Assembly (NCBI RefSeq): GCF_030811455.1
Contig: NZ_JAUSQU010000001.1
Coordinates: 9,362,001-9,426,000 of the forward strand
Direction of reading: 5' to 3'
Length of the DNA: 64,000 nt
DNA from: Streptosporangium lutulentum
GTDB lineage: Bacteria > Actinomycetota > Actinomycetes > Streptosporangiales > Streptosporangiaceae
A program made the translations under genes and the position numbers. Below are positions 34,106 to 43,409 of this stretch, piece after piece. How positions within the stretch are numbered: the stretch's first letter is position 1; every line of letters starts with the position of its first letter. The notes under the pieces were generated by a model that was not told the origin of the DNA, did no database searches, and saw only the letters and a program-made list of their open reading frames with translations.

Positions 34106-36223
34106 ATGGGGGTTTTGTTACTCATGGCCGACCCAAACGACACACGCGACGCCGGTCCGCGCGCCGGCTCGCCCCTGTGGTCCTATCTCGCCACCGTCAT
34201 CGCGGCGGGGTTCACCGTTCTCGTCGCGACACAGTGGCTGATCGGTCAGGAGGAGCTGGCGGGGCTCGCCCGCAGCCCGCTTTTCTGGATGCTGTCGGTC
34301 CTGGTCGTGCTGGGCGAGCTGCGGCCGGTGCTCCTGTCGTCGTCGACGACCGTGGGCGGCACCTATCCGTCGACCATGTTCACCTTCGCGGCGCTGCTCC
34401 ACTACGGACTGCCGGTCGCCGCGCTCGTGCAGACGGTCGCCATCGTCGTCAACGGCGTCGTCACCCGTAAGGCGTGGCACCGGGTGATGTTCAACATCGC
34501 GCAGGTGACGCTGGCCGCCGCCGCGGCCGCGGCGGTGCTCGGGATCTTCGTCGACCGGCCCTCCCCGGTGACGGGCTGGGTGCCCAAGGGGTCCGACCTG
34601 CTCGCGATCGGGCTGGCCGGGGTCGCCTACTTCGTGGTCAGGGCGATGCTGGTCTCCGGCGCGGTGGCGCTGCACGAGCGCAGGTCGATCCACCGGGTGA
34701 TCAAAACCACGATCGGCCATCAGAGCCTGGTCTACGCCGGGCTGCTCGGCCTCGCGCCGCTGGTCGTGGTGGTGATGAACCACTCCCCGGCGCTGGTGCC
34801 GCTGTTCCTCGCGCCCGTGATGGCGGTTTACTTCACCGCCACCATGTCGGTCCGCCGCGACCACCAGGCGATGCACGACGGGCTCACCGGACTGCCCAAC
34901 CGCAAGATGCTCGTGCTCAGCACCGAGGAGGCGCTCGCCGAGGCGCGGGAGGGCGAGCGGGTCGGCCTGTTCCTGCTCGACCTCGACCGCTTCAAGGAGG
35001 TCAACGACACGCTCGGGCACCCGGTCGGCGACCGCCTGCTGCAACTGGTGGCGCACCGGCTCACCCACAGCGTGCGGCCGGGTGACGTGGTGGCCCGGCT
35101 CGGCGGTGACGAGTTCGCGGTGCTGCTGCCCTCGATCAGGGACGCGGCGGCGGCCAGGGAGGTGGCCGCGCGCCTGCGGGTGGCCCTGACCGAGCCGGTC
35201 CGCCTGGAGGGGATGGCCTTCGACCTGGACGCCTCGTTCGGCATCGCCCTCTACCCCGATCACGCGCCGGACTTCGAGATGCTGCTCCAGCGCTCCGACG
35301 TGGCGATGTACCTGGCGAAGGAGGGCAGGACGGGAGTCGAGATCTACGCCGCCGACAAGGACCGCAACAGTCCCGAGCGGCTCAACCTCCTCGGTGACCT
35401 GCGCAGGGCCATCGACCGCTCCGAACTCCGGCTGCACTACCAGCCGAAGCTCGACCTGGCCGGGGGGCAGGTGCGGGGGGTGGAGGCGTTGCTGCGGTGG
35501 CGCCACCCCGACCGCGGGATGATCCCCCCCGCCGAGTTCGTGCCGATGGCCGAGCAGTCGTATCTGATGCGCCAGCTCACCGGATACGTCATCGACACCG
35601 CGCTGGCGCAGGCCGCGCACTGGTGGCACACCGGCCTTCACGAGCAGATCTCCGTCAACGTCTCCGCCCGCGACCTGCTCGACTCCGCCCTCTCCGACCG
35701 GCTGGAGGCGGGCCTGGCCCGATACCGGCTGCCGCCCATGGCGATCCAGCTGGAGGTCACCGAGCGGATCCTGATGACCGACCAGGCCTACACCGCCGAC
35801 GCGATCCGGGCCCTGGCCTCGCTCGGGGTGCCGCTCGCGCTGGACGACTTCGGCACCGGCTACTCCTCGCTGGTCCGCCTGCAGCGCCTGCCGGTCGCCG
35901 AGGTCAAGATCGACGCCTCGTTCGTCCGCCGGATCGGCGAGTCCAAGGACGACGAACGGATCGTCCGCTCCATCGTCGACCTGGTCCGCTCCCTGGGGCT
36001 GCGCTCGGTCGCCGAGGGCGTCGAATCCGCCGAGGTGGCCGCCCGCCTGGCCGACATGGGCTGTGATCTCGGCCAGGGCTGGTTGTTCGCCAAGCCCATG
36101 TCCGCCGCCGACGCCACCGTCTGGCTGCGAGAGCACCGCGACCCCGCCAAGCCCGGCTTCGGCTTTCTCGATCCCATCGACTCCCTTGACCCCGCCGAGG
36201 TCTTCGATCCCCAGACCGCCTAG
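34106..36223 (+). CDS. Membrane GGDEF-EAL cyclic-di-GMP enzyme
   Basis: A 705-aa protein (ATG 34106; ATG 34124 is also plausible, with GGGGG eleven bases upstream). About seven membrane segments (about 15-245) precede a GGDEF domain with intact RLGGDEFAVLL (about 330) and an EAL domain with VEALLRWRHP and DDFGTGYSSL. Both active-site signatures are intact, so it may make and degrade c-di-GMP. In Streptomyces a similar gene (RmdB-like, from memory) lies between ligA and gatC, matching this position. It probably links c-di-GMP to development. Confidence 0.92.
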   Translation: MGVLLLMADPNDTRDAGPRAGSPLWSYLATVIAAGFTVLVATQWLIGQEELAGLARSPLFWMLSVLVVLGELRPVLLSSSTTVGGTYPSTMFTFAALLHYGLPVAALVQTVAIVVNGVVTRKAWHRVMFNIAQVTLAAAAAAAVLGIFVDRPSPVTGWVPKGSDLLAIGLAGVAYFVVRAMLVSGAVALHERRSIHRVIKTTIGHQSLVYAGLLGLAPLVVVVMNHSPALVPLFLAPVMAVYFTATMSVRRDHQAMHDGLTGLPNRKMLVLSTEEALAEAREGERVGLFLLDLDRFKEVNDTLGHPVGDRLLQLVAHRLTHSVRPGDVVARLGGDEFAVLLPSIRDAAAAREVAARLRVALTEPVRLEGMAFDLDASFGIALYPDHAPDFEMLLQRSDVAMYLAKEGRTGVEIYAADKDRNSPERLNLLGDLRRAIDRSELRLHYQPKLDLAGGQVRGVEALLRWRHPDRGMIPPAEFVPMAEQSYLMRQLTGYVIDTALAQAAHWWHTGLHEQISVNVSARDLLDSALSDRLEAGLARYRLPPMAIQLEVTERILMTDQAYTADAIRALASLGVPLALDDFGTGYSSLVRLQRLPVAEVKIDASFVRRIGESKDDERIVRSIVDLVRSLGLRSVAEGVESAEVAARLADMGCDLGQGWLFAKPMSAADATVWLREHRDPAKPGFGFLDPIDSLDPAEVFDPQTA

Positions 36224-36364
36224 CCCGCGACCCGGACGGGCCCTCTGAGCCCGTGCCCGCCGGGGGTCCCGGTGGGCCGTACGAAAGGCTCCGCCCCACC
36301 TCGCGCGCCGCGGTGCGGGCGGACAGGCCCCCTAACAGATCTTGACTTGGTTACCGGGGCGTTA

Positions 36365-38115
36365 GGGCTCGCAGATTATTAACACGCAGCTTTGATCTTC
36401 GGTAGCGGAATGATGCCTTCCACCGCGGCCAGATCGTAGAGAGCCTCCAGCGTTGGCAGGCGATGAGGACTGGGCTGGATGGTGTACCCGGCCTGCTGGA
36501 GGAGTTGCCGGGTCTCACGCATGCGCCGGTTGAGGGTTTCGGGCCGGACGGTGAACAACTCGGCGATGGCGACCTGGGGTAAGCCGAACCGGTAGTGGAC
36601 AAGGGCGCTCAGCAGCCGGTCGGCGAGGGTGAGGATGGGACGGCGTCCGGTGCCGGGAGCGGCCATGCGCGGACGGTGCCCGCGTCGCTTGTCCAGGTGT
36701 GCTTCGCGCTGCTGGTCATGCAGCGTCAGCAGGGTGGCGATCAGGGTGTCCCAGCCCGGGCCGGTCAGTCCGGTCAGGGCAGGGTGACAGAGCCAGGCCA
36801 GGTCGGGGCTCGGCTGGTCGAACGGGTCCGGGACATCGTTGACCTGGGCGTAAGCCTGCGGACGCAGCGTGTAGTTCCAATCGCCGTGCCAGTCGTGACG
36901 CTGCAACGGTAGAGCGTCCATCTGCCTGTCGCTGATGGTGATGCCGGTCGGGTAGATGCTGATATCGAGGTCGGCGTGCACGCGAAGCCCGGTGCGGGTG
37001 GTGGTGGAGGCGATGGTCTGCATGATGACCTCGTGGCTGCTCAGCGGTCGGCCCCGCCAGTTCATGGTGATGTGCGAGAACAGCCGATGCTCGACCTTGT
37101 TCCACTTGGAGGTGCCGGGCGGAAAATGGCACACGGTGATCTCCAGCCCGGTCTCCACCGCCAGTGCGGCCAGCTCAGACTTCCAGGCTCGGGTGCGATA
37201 CCCGTTGGATCCTCCCGCGTCGGCGGTGATCAGCAGGCGTGTGGCCAGCGGGTAGTCGTTGCTGCCGGTTGCTTTCCACCAGCGGCGGATGGACTCCACG
37301 GCGAAGGCGGCGGTGTCGTGGTCGGTGCCGACGTTCACCCAGCCGGCATTCGCCGTGAGGTCGTAGATGCCGTACGGCACCGCTTTGCCCAGGCTCTGGT
37401 CGAGGAAGTCGTGGGTGCGGGTGGCCGTCGGTTCGCCCACCGGCCGCCAGGTTCGGCCCGCGTTCTTGAACTCCCCGACGAGTTCCTTCTTCTTGGTGTC
37501 CACGCTGATCACCGGATCGCCCGTGTGCTGATAGCTCGTGACCTGCTCGTTGATGTAGCGGAACTGGCCATCGCGGTCCGGATGCTGCTTGCCTTCGATG
37601 GTCTTGGCGTTGGCCTGCAGGCTGAATCCTTCCTCTCGCAGGAGGTCGGCGATGACATCGGCGCTGACCCGATGTCCTTGCTGCGTCAGTTCGGTGGCCA
37701 GGGTGCGGGTGGACTTGGTGGTCCACCGCAACGGCGACATCGGATCGCCCCGTTCGTCCGGTTCAACCAGGGCCAGCAGCGCTGGCCGCAGCCCGGGGTC
37801 CAGATCGACCAGGCGTTTGCGGCCCCCACCCCGGCGGCGCGCCCGCCCCAGCGGCTCGGTACCTGAGTCCAGCTCATCGACTCCTAACGACACCGTCGCC
37901 TCACGGACATCCGCAGCTCGGGCCACCGCCCGGATCCCGCCATGCCCCAAGGCACGAGCTTCGGCCCCCATCAGCAGCCGCCGCTGCCGTTCATCCAGAT
38001 GAGGAAAAATCGTCCCGAACTTCAGCCTCAGCGTCTCCACCGTTTCCTGCGTCACGCCCATACCATCTCAACGAACGCAAACCCGGCAAGCTACGGCTTA
38101 TTTCTCTGCGAGCCC
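36365..38115 (-). mobile_element. ISAzo13-family insertion sequence upstream of gatC
   Basis: A 1751-bp element whose ends carry GGGCTCGCAGA (36365-36375) and its exact complement TCTGCGAGCCC (38105-38115). Both ends are flanked by TTA (36362-36364 and 38116-38118), a possible 3-bp target duplication. It contains one intact transposase gene and lies about 80 bp upstream of gatC, so it may be transposition-competent and may affect gatCAB transcription. Confidence 0.82.
36379..38061 (-). CDS. ISAzo13-family transposase
   Basis: A 560-aa transposase. The N-terminal HTH region (about 1-80) is followed by the ISAzo13 core: SVDTKKKELVGEFKN, ITADAGGSNGYRTRAWKSEL and VCHFPPGTSKWNKVEHRLFS, which contain the probable D-D-E catalytic residues. 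The roughly 130-residue C-terminal extension (LTLADRLLSALVHYRFGLPQ and on) looks like an added helix-turn-helix domain and makes the protein longer than the usual 400 aa. No frameshift was seen. Confidence 0.9.
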   Translation of the reverse strand: MGVTQETVETLRLKFGTIFPHLDERQRRLLMGAEARALGHGGIRAVARAADVREATVSLGVDELDSGTEPLGRARRRGGGRKRLVDLDPGLRPALLALVEPDERGDPMSPLRWTTKSTRTLATELTQQGHRVSADVIADLLREEGFSLQANAKTIEGKQHPDRDGQFRYINEQVTSYQHTGDPVISVDTKKKELVGEFKNAGRTWRPVGEPTATRTHDFLDQSLGKAVPYGIYDLTANAGWVNVGTDHDTAAFAVESIRRWWKATGSNDYPLATRLLITADAGGSNGYRTRAWKSELAALAVETGLEITVCHFPPGTSKWNKVEHRLFSHITMNWRGRPLSSHEVIMQTIASTTTRTGLRVHADLDISIYPTGITISDRQMDALPLQRHDWHGDWNYTLRPQAYAQVNDVPDPFDQPSPDLAWLCHPALTGLTGPGWDTLIATLLTLHDQQREAHLDKRRGHRPRMAAPGTGRRPILTLADRLLSALVHYRFGLPQVAIAELFTVRPETLNRRMRETRQLLQQAGYTIQPSPHRLPTLEALYDLAAVEGIIPLPKIKAAC

Positions 38116-38196
38116 TTAATGAGTCGGGCACGTTAGGTCACGAGCCATAGGATGACAGGGTCCAATTGCCATTCCACGAAACGGGTTCAACGACTC

Positions 38197-38496
38197 ATGT
38201 CCGCCATAACCCGCGACGAGGTCGCTCACCTCGCCCGGCTGTCCCGGCTGGCGCTGGCCGATGAGGAACTCGACCACTTCGCCGCCCAGCTCGATGTGAT
38301 CATCGGTGCGGTCGCCCGTGTCGCCGAAGTGGCGGCCGACGACATCCCGCCGTCCTCGCACGCGCTCCCGCTCACCAACGTCTACCGCCCCGACGAGGTT
38401 CGGCCCTGCCTGACGCCGGAACAGGCACTCTCCGGTGCCCCGGCGGTCGAGGACGGCCGCTTCCGTGTCCCGCGCATCCTTGGGGAGGAAGCATGA
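38197..38496 (+). CDS. gatC: Asp-tRNA(Asn)/Glu-tRNA(Gln) amidotransferase subunit C
   Basis: A 99-aa GatC with the typical start MSAITRDEVAHLARLSRLAL and the C-terminal FRVPRILGEEA. GatC stabilises GatA-GatB in the complex that amidates misacylated Glu-tRNA(Gln) and Asp-tRNA(Asn). It overlaps gatA by four bases (ATGA). The upstream region is interrupted by an ISAzo13-type element. Confidence 0.96.
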   Translation: MSAITRDEVAHLARLSRLALADEELDHFAAQLDVIIGAVARVAEVAADDIPPSSHALPLTNVYRPDEVRPCLTPEQALSGAPAVEDGRFRVPRILGEEA

Positions 38497-39983
38497 GTCT
38501 CATCCACAAGTCCGCCGCCGACCTGGGCGCGCTGATCGCGAGCGGCGAGGTCTCGGCCGTCGAGGTCGCACAGGCCCACCTCGACCGGATCGCCGCCGTC
38601 GAGCCGCAGGTCAACGCATTTCTCCACGTCGACACCGAGACGACACTGGAGCAGGCGCGGGTCGTCGACGCCCGCCGGGCCGCCGGGGAGGACCTCGGCC
38701 CGCTCGCCGGCGTGCCGATCGCGCACAAGGACATCTTCACCACCGTGGACATGCCGACCACGGCCGGATCCAAGATCCTTGAGGGCTGGCGCCCGCCGTA
38801 CGACGCGACCGTGACCCGCCGCCTCCGTGCGGCCGGGCTGGTGATCCTCGGCAAGACCAACCTCGACGAGTTCGCGATGGGCTCCTCCACCGAGAACTCG
38901 GCCTACGGCACGACGCACAACCCCTGGGATCTCTCGCGGATCCCCGGCGGCTCCTCGGGCGGCTCGTCCGCCGCGGTCGCGGCCTACGAGGCCCCGCTGT
39001 CCACCGGCACCGACACCGGCGGCTCGATCCGCCAGCCCGCCGCGGTCACCGGCATCGTGGGCATGAAGCCGACCTACGGCGGCTCGTCCCGCTACGGCCT
39101 GATCGCCTTCGCGAGCTCCCTGGACACGCCGGGCCCCTTCGCCCGCAACGTGATGGACGCCGCGCTGCTGCACGAGGCGTTCTCCGGCCACGACGTCATG
39201 GACTCCACCTCCGTCGACGCCCCGGTGCCCTCCGTGGTCGAGGCGGCGCGCAACGCCGAGGTGGCGGGGCTGCGCATCGGCGTGGTCAAGGAGTTCGGCG
39301 GCGACGGATACCAGCCGGGCGTGCTCGCCCGCTTCCACGAGACCGTGGAACTGCTGGAGTCGCTGGGCGCCAAGGTCTTCGAGGTCTCCTGCCCGTCGTT
39401 CGACGTCGCGCTTCCGGCCTACTACCTGATCGCCCCGTCGGAGTGCTCGTCCAACCTGGCCCGTTTCGACGCCATGCGGTACGGCCTGCGCGTCGGCGAC
39501 GACGGCACGCGGAGCGCCGAGGAGGTCATGTCGCTGACCCGGGCCCAGGGCTTCGGTCCCGAGGTCAAGCGGCGCATCATCCTCGGCACGTACGCGCTGT
39601 CCAGCGGCTACTACGACGCCTACTACGGCCAGGCGCAGAAGGTCCGCACGCTCATCGCGCGCGACTTCGAGTCGGCGTTCCAGCAGGTGGACGTGCTCAT
39701 CTCGCCGACCACGCCGACCACGGCGTTCCCGATCGGGGAGCGCGCCGACGACCCGCTGGCGATGTACCTCGCGGACCTGTGCACCATCCCCGCCAACCTG
39801 GCGGGCAACGCGGCCATCTCCGTGCCGTGCGGCCTGGCGGACGAGGACGGGCTGCCGGTCGGTCTGCAGATCATGGCTCCGGTGCTCGGCGACGACCGCT
39901 GCTACCGGGTCGGCGCGGCGGTGGAGCGGGCCCTGGAGGCCCGCTGGGGTGGCAGCCTGCTGTCCAAGGCCCCGGCGCTGTAG
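38493..39983 (+). CDS. gatA: Asp-tRNA(Asn)/Glu-tRNA(Gln) amidotransferase subunit A
   Basis: A 496-aa amidase-signature enzyme that releases ammonia from glutamine. The catalytic triad is visible: Lys in VPIAHKDIFT (about 79), cis-Ser and nucleophile Ser in the Gly/Ser-rich block PGGSSGGSSAAVA (about 151) and TDTGGSIRQPAAVTG. Length and sequence are normal for GatA. It overlaps gatC by ATGA. gatB does not follow directly; a two-gene ATPase module intervenes. Confidence 0.97.
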   Translation: MSLIHKSAADLGALIASGEVSAVEVAQAHLDRIAAVEPQVNAFLHVDTETTLEQARVVDARRAAGEDLGPLAGVPIAHKDIFTTVDMPTTAGSKILEGWRPPYDATVTRRLRAAGLVILGKTNLDEFAMGSSTENSAYGTTHNPWDLSRIPGGSSGGSSAAVAAYEAPLSTGTDTGGSIRQPAAVTGIVGMKPTYGGSSRYGLIAFASSLDTPGPFARNVMDAALLHEAFSGHDVMDSTSVDAPVPSVVEAARNAEVAGLRIGVVKEFGGDGYQPGVLARFHETVELLESLGAKVFEVSCPSFDVALPAYYLIAPSECSSNLARFDAMRYGLRVGDDGTRSAEEVMSLTRAQGFGPEVKRRIILGTYALSSGYYDAYYGQAQKVRTLIARDFESAFQQVDVLISPTTPTTAFPIGERADDPLAMYLADLCTIPANLAGNAAISVPCGLADEDGLPVGLQIMAPVLGDDRCYRVGAAVERALEARWGGSLLSKAPAL

Positions 39984-40030
39984 AAACTTTCAAGGAGAAC
40001 GGAACGACAGGTGACAGGGAGAACGGCGGC

Positions 40031-41119
40031 ATGATCACTCGGATCGAGATCGACGGGTTCAAGTCCTTCTTGAACTTCGATCTCGATGTGCCGCCCTTCC
40101 TCGCGCTGGTCGGTCCCAACTCGAGCGGCAAGTCGAACCTGTTCGACGCCGTCGGGTTCGTCGCGGACGAGGTCGCGGGCTCCGGCGGGCTGCTCGACGC
40201 GGGCAGGGGCCTGCCGGGCGAGCAGTTCCACCGGGTCGCGCAGGGGGCCGCGATCGGCGGGTTCGCCGTCTCGGTGGAGGCCCTGGTCTCCCCGGAGCCC
40301 GGCGCGCTGCTGCCGATCCGGTTCGACGTGGGCGCGGAGATGGTGCTCAGGATCCCCAGGTCCAGCGGCGTCGTCGTCAGTCATGTGGCCCATCAGCTCC
40401 CCGAGGAACTGCTGATCCACATGGTCGAGGATCCGGAGCCGGAGATCACGCCCCGCCGTACGGTCCAGTCGTGGCGCCGCCACGTCCCCTCGCCGCAGGC
40501 CATGCGCCGGCGGTCATCCTCGGCCGACACGGGGCCGCTCGCGGCCGACGGCGCCAACCTCGCCGCCGTGCTCGGGCGGATGGCGGGATCGGAGGCGCTG
40601 ACCGATCTCACGGTCGACCTCGCCGGGGTGGTTCCCGACGTGGTCGCGCTGGTGCCCCGCACCGATCGTGAGGAGTGCTCCTTCGACGTGGTCGTCGACG
40701 GTCAGGGAACGGTGCCGGCCGCGCTCCTGTCGGACGGGATCCTGCGGGTCCTCGGCCTGCTCACGGCCCTGCACGACCCCGACCATCCGGGTACGCTCCT
40801 GGTGGAGGAGATCGAGAACGGCGTGCATCCCAGCCGTATCGGCGAGCTGCTCCGGCGGGTCCGGCAGCGGATCGCCACGCCGGGAGGCGTGAGGCCGTTC
40901 CGGCAGGTGATCTTCACCAGCCACTCCCCGGTGGTGGTCGCCGAGATCTACCGGACCGAGCCCGACGCGCTCACCTTCCTGGACGCCGTGGTCCGCGTCG
41001 ATCCCGACAACGACCGGGTGTCACGGGTGACCGTGGCCAAACAGGTCCAGCCGGACGGCGAGCCCGGCACGTTCGTCTCGCCCCGGCAGGTCCGCAAATA
41101 CCTGGGCGCGGCGGCATGA
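40031..41119 (+). CDS. AAA ATPase of a two-gene module (OLD/RecF-like)
   Basis: A 362-aa ABC-type/SMC-like ATPase. Walker A GPNSSGKSN (28-36, Lys34) follows the typical IEIDGFKSF start. A signature-like LSDGILRVLGLL (about 235), Walker B TLLVEEIENGVHP (about 256) and FTSHSP switch (about 295) complete the site. The compact form without a C-terminal TOPRIM domain resembles the ATPase subunit of split OLD-like systems. It overlaps the next gene by ATGA, so the two work together. ATG 40031 is the natural start; the gene begins 47 bp after gatA, interrupting the gatA-gatB order. Confidence 0.85.
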   Translation: MITRIEIDGFKSFLNFDLDVPPFLALVGPNSSGKSNLFDAVGFVADEVAGSGGLLDAGRGLPGEQFHRVAQGAAIGGFAVSVEALVSPEPGALLPIRFDVGAEMVLRIPRSSGVVVSHVAHQLPEELLIHMVEDPEPEITPRRTVQSWRRHVPSPQAMRRRSSSADTGPLAADGANLAAVLGRMAGSEALTDLTVDLAGVVPDVVALVPRTDREECSFDVVVDGQGTVPAALLSDGILRVLGLLTALHDPDHPGTLLVEEIENGVHPSRIGELLRRVRQRIATPGGVRPFRQVIFTSHSPVVVAEIYRTEPDALTFLDAVVRVDPDNDRVSRVTVAKQVQPDGEPGTFVSPRQVRKYLGAAA

Positions 41120-41694
41120 GCCGGCCACTGGTGCCGGGGCTGGTCGCCGAGGGGGAGGCCGACGAGGGCTTCCTCGGCATCGTGATCTCCCGGCAGTTGC
41201 GCGAGCTCACCTGGATGTCGCCGCACGCGGTCGACGTTGAGGCGACGGAGGTCGTCTCCTGCGATCGGGAGCACATGGTCACGGCGCTGGAGGAGCTCGC
41301 CGCCGACTGCCATCTGCTCTTCACGCACGACGACGAGAGGGAGCGCGGCAAGGCCGGTGGCAAGGCCGACGGGGTCCGCTATCACTCGCACTACCTGGTG
41401 CCGGTGATCGGTCTCGGCGAGACCGAGGCCTGGATGCTCGCCGATCCCGCCGTGTGGTCGGGGCTGGAGGGCAGCGACCTCAGCGGGCTTCCTTCACGGC
41501 CGCGTGACGTCGAGAGGATCACGGACCCGGTCGGCCTCCTGGCCGCGACGGTCCCTCGCCGGGGCAAGCCGATCCGCGACTATTTCGAATACGTGGGACG
41601 CAACATCGACCTCGCCGTCCTGGCCCAGGTGCCCGCGTACGCGGACTGGGTCGCCGAGACGAGGAACGCATTGAAGGGACTTGGTTATCTATGA
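41116..41694 (+). CDS. TOPRIM-like (DUF4276-type) partner of the ATPase
   Basis: A 192-aa protein. VAEGEADEGFLGI (about 9-21) supplies the Glu of a TOPRIM-type metal site, and LLFTHDDERERGKAGG (about 72-87) supplies the paired Asp residues. GETEAWMLADP (about 103) is also typical of DUF4276-like proteins. Probably a metal-dependent nuclease or nucleotide-processing subunit activated by the adjacent ATPase; a defence or repair role is inferred from split OLD-like and similar ATPase-TOPRIM pairs. Family assignment is by eye. Confidence 0.7.
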   Translation: MSRPLVPGLVAEGEADEGFLGIVISRQLRELTWMSPHAVDVEATEVVSCDREHMVTALEELAADCHLLFTHDDERERGKAGGKADGVRYHSHYLVPVIGLGETEAWMLADPAVWSGLEGSDLSGLPSRPRDVERITDPVGLLAATVPRRGKPIRDYFEYVGRNIDLAVLAQVPAYADWVAETRNALKGLGYL

Positions 41695-41865
41695 GCGGAG
41701 AGAACCCGGCGCGGTGAGCAAGTGGCGTACGAGAGACGAGCACTCCGCGGAGCGAGCGGGGAGTGGTGAACGACTGATGAGCGCGGAGAGAACCCGCCGC
41801 GGTGAGCGTAGTGGCGTGCGAGGAACGAGCGCTCCGCGGAGCGAAAGAGGAGCGGTGAACGACCG
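41691..41865. repeat. Tandem direct repeat before gatB (86 and 89 bp)
   Basis: Copy 1 (41691-41776) and copy 2 (41777-41865) each begin with ATGAGCG and end just before the next ATGAG, with CTCCGCGGAG as a palindromic core. Copy 2 ends at the gatB start codon and includes its GAGGAGCGG ribosome-binding region. Similarity is about 85 %. It looks like duplication of a translation-initiation region. Confidence 0.85.
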
Positions 41866-43371
41866 ATGAGTACTGACACGCTGATGCCGTACGACGAGGC
41901 GCTGGAGCGCTTCGAGCCGGTGCTGGGGCTGGAGACGCACGTCGAGCTGGGTACGGCGTCGAAGATGTTCTGCGGTTGCCAGGTCTCGTTCGGCGCGCCG
42001 CCGAACACCAATGTCTGCCCGGTCTGCCTGGCGCTGCCCGGATCGCTGCCGACGGCCAACGCCATGGCGATCGAGTCGACGATCCGCATCGGCCTGGCCC
42101 TGAACTGCTCGATCGCCGAGTGGTGCCGTTTCGCCCGGAAGAACTACTTCTATCCGGACATGCCGAAGAACTACCAGATCAGCCAGTACGACGAGCCGCT
42201 CTGCTTCGACGGCTACCTCGACGTCGAGGTGGACGGCAAGACCGTGCGGATCGAGATCGAGCGCGTCCACCTGGAGGAGGACACCGGCAAGTCCACCCAC
42301 GTGGGCGGTGCCACCGGTCGCATCCAGGGCGCCGACTACTCGATCGTCGACTACAACCGCGCGGGCATCCCGCTGGTGGAGATCGTCACCAAGCCGATCC
42401 CGGGGACCGACAGGCTCGCCCCCGAGGTCGCCCGCGCCTACGTCACCGAGCTGCGCGAGGTCCTGCGCACGCTGGGCGTCTCCGACGTGCGCATGGAGGA
42501 GGGCTCCATGCGCAGCGACGTGAACGTCTCCCTCATGCCGCGCGGTTCCTCGGAGTGGGGCACCCGCACCGAGACCAAGAACGTGAACTCGCTGCGCAGC
42601 GTCGAGCGTTCGGTCCACAGCGAGATCGAGCGCCAGGCCGCGATCCTGGCCGGCGGCGGCCGGATCATCCAGGAGACCCGCCACTTCCACGAGGACACCG
42701 GCACCACCACCTCGGGCCGTTCCAAGGAGGAGGCGCAGGACTACCGCTACTTCCCCGAGCCCGACCTGGTGCCGATCGCCCCCGACACCGCGTGGGTGGC
42801 CGAGCTCAAGGCCGCGCTGCCCGAGCTGCCGCGCCTGAGGCGCAAGCGGCTCCAGCAGGAGTGGGGCGTGTCCGACCTGGACATGGAGGCGATGCACAAC
42901 AACGACGCCATCGGCCTGGTCGAGGCGACGGTCGCCGCCGGAGCCCCGCCCGCGGACGCCCGCAAGTGGTGGATGGGTGAGCTGTCCCGCCGCGCCAACG
43001 AGGCCGCGATCCCGCTCAACGAGCTGCTGATCACCCCGGACCAGATCGCCAGGGTGTGCGCGATGGTCGCCGGGGGAGCGCTGAACGACAAGCTGGCCCG
43101 GCAGGTGCTGGAAGGCGTGCTGAACGGCGAGGGCTCCCCGGACGAGGTGGTGGCCGCGCGCGGTCTGCAGATCGTCAACGACGAGGGCGAACTGCTGGCG
43201 ATCATCGACCAGGTCCTGGCCGGTAACGCCGACGCGGCCGACAAGGTCCGCAACGGCAAGATCGCCGCCGTCGGCGCCCTGGTCGGCGGCGTCATGAAGG
43301 CCAGCCGCGGCAAGGCCGACGCGGGCCGGGCCAGGGAGCTCCTGCTGGAGAAGCTCGGCGTCTCCGAGTAG
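41866..43371 (+). CDS. gatB: Asp-tRNA(Asn)/Glu-tRNA(Gln) amidotransferase subunit B
   Basis: A 501-aa GatB. Family hallmarks include PVLGLETHVEL, GCQVSFGAPPNTNVCPVCLALPG with its metal-binding cysteines, DYNRAGIPLVEIVTKP, and the C-terminal YqeY-like tail domain. It binds the misacylated tRNA and activates it with ATP. GAGGAGCGG upstream supplies the ribosome binding site. Confidence 0.97.
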   Translation: MSTDTLMPYDEALERFEPVLGLETHVELGTASKMFCGCQVSFGAPPNTNVCPVCLALPGSLPTANAMAIESTIRIGLALNCSIAEWCRFARKNYFYPDMPKNYQISQYDEPLCFDGYLDVEVDGKTVRIEIERVHLEEDTGKSTHVGGATGRIQGADYSIVDYNRAGIPLVEIVTKPIPGTDRLAPEVARAYVTELREVLRTLGVSDVRMEEGSMRSDVNVSLMPRGSSEWGTRTETKNVNSLRSVERSVHSEIERQAAILAGGGRIIQETRHFHEDTGTTTSGRSKEEAQDYRYFPEPDLVPIAPDTAWVAELKAALPELPRLRRKRLQQEWGVSDLDMEAMHNNDAIGLVEATVAAGAPPADARKWWMGELSRRANEAAIPLNELLITPDQIARVCAMVAGGALNDKLARQVLEGVLNGEGSPDEVVAARGLQIVNDEGELLAIIDQVLAGNADAADKVRNGKIAAVGALVGGVMKASRGKADAGRARELLLEKLGVSE

Positions 43372-43409
43372 CTCGCGCGCGGGGTTTCCGGGAAGCCCCA
43401 CGCGAAGGC

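Noticed and set aside
41681..41869. Short ORF running through the tandem repeats before gatB
   Set aside because: It is Arg/Glu/Ser-rich, overlaps the repeats and the gatB start, and has no support beyond being open.
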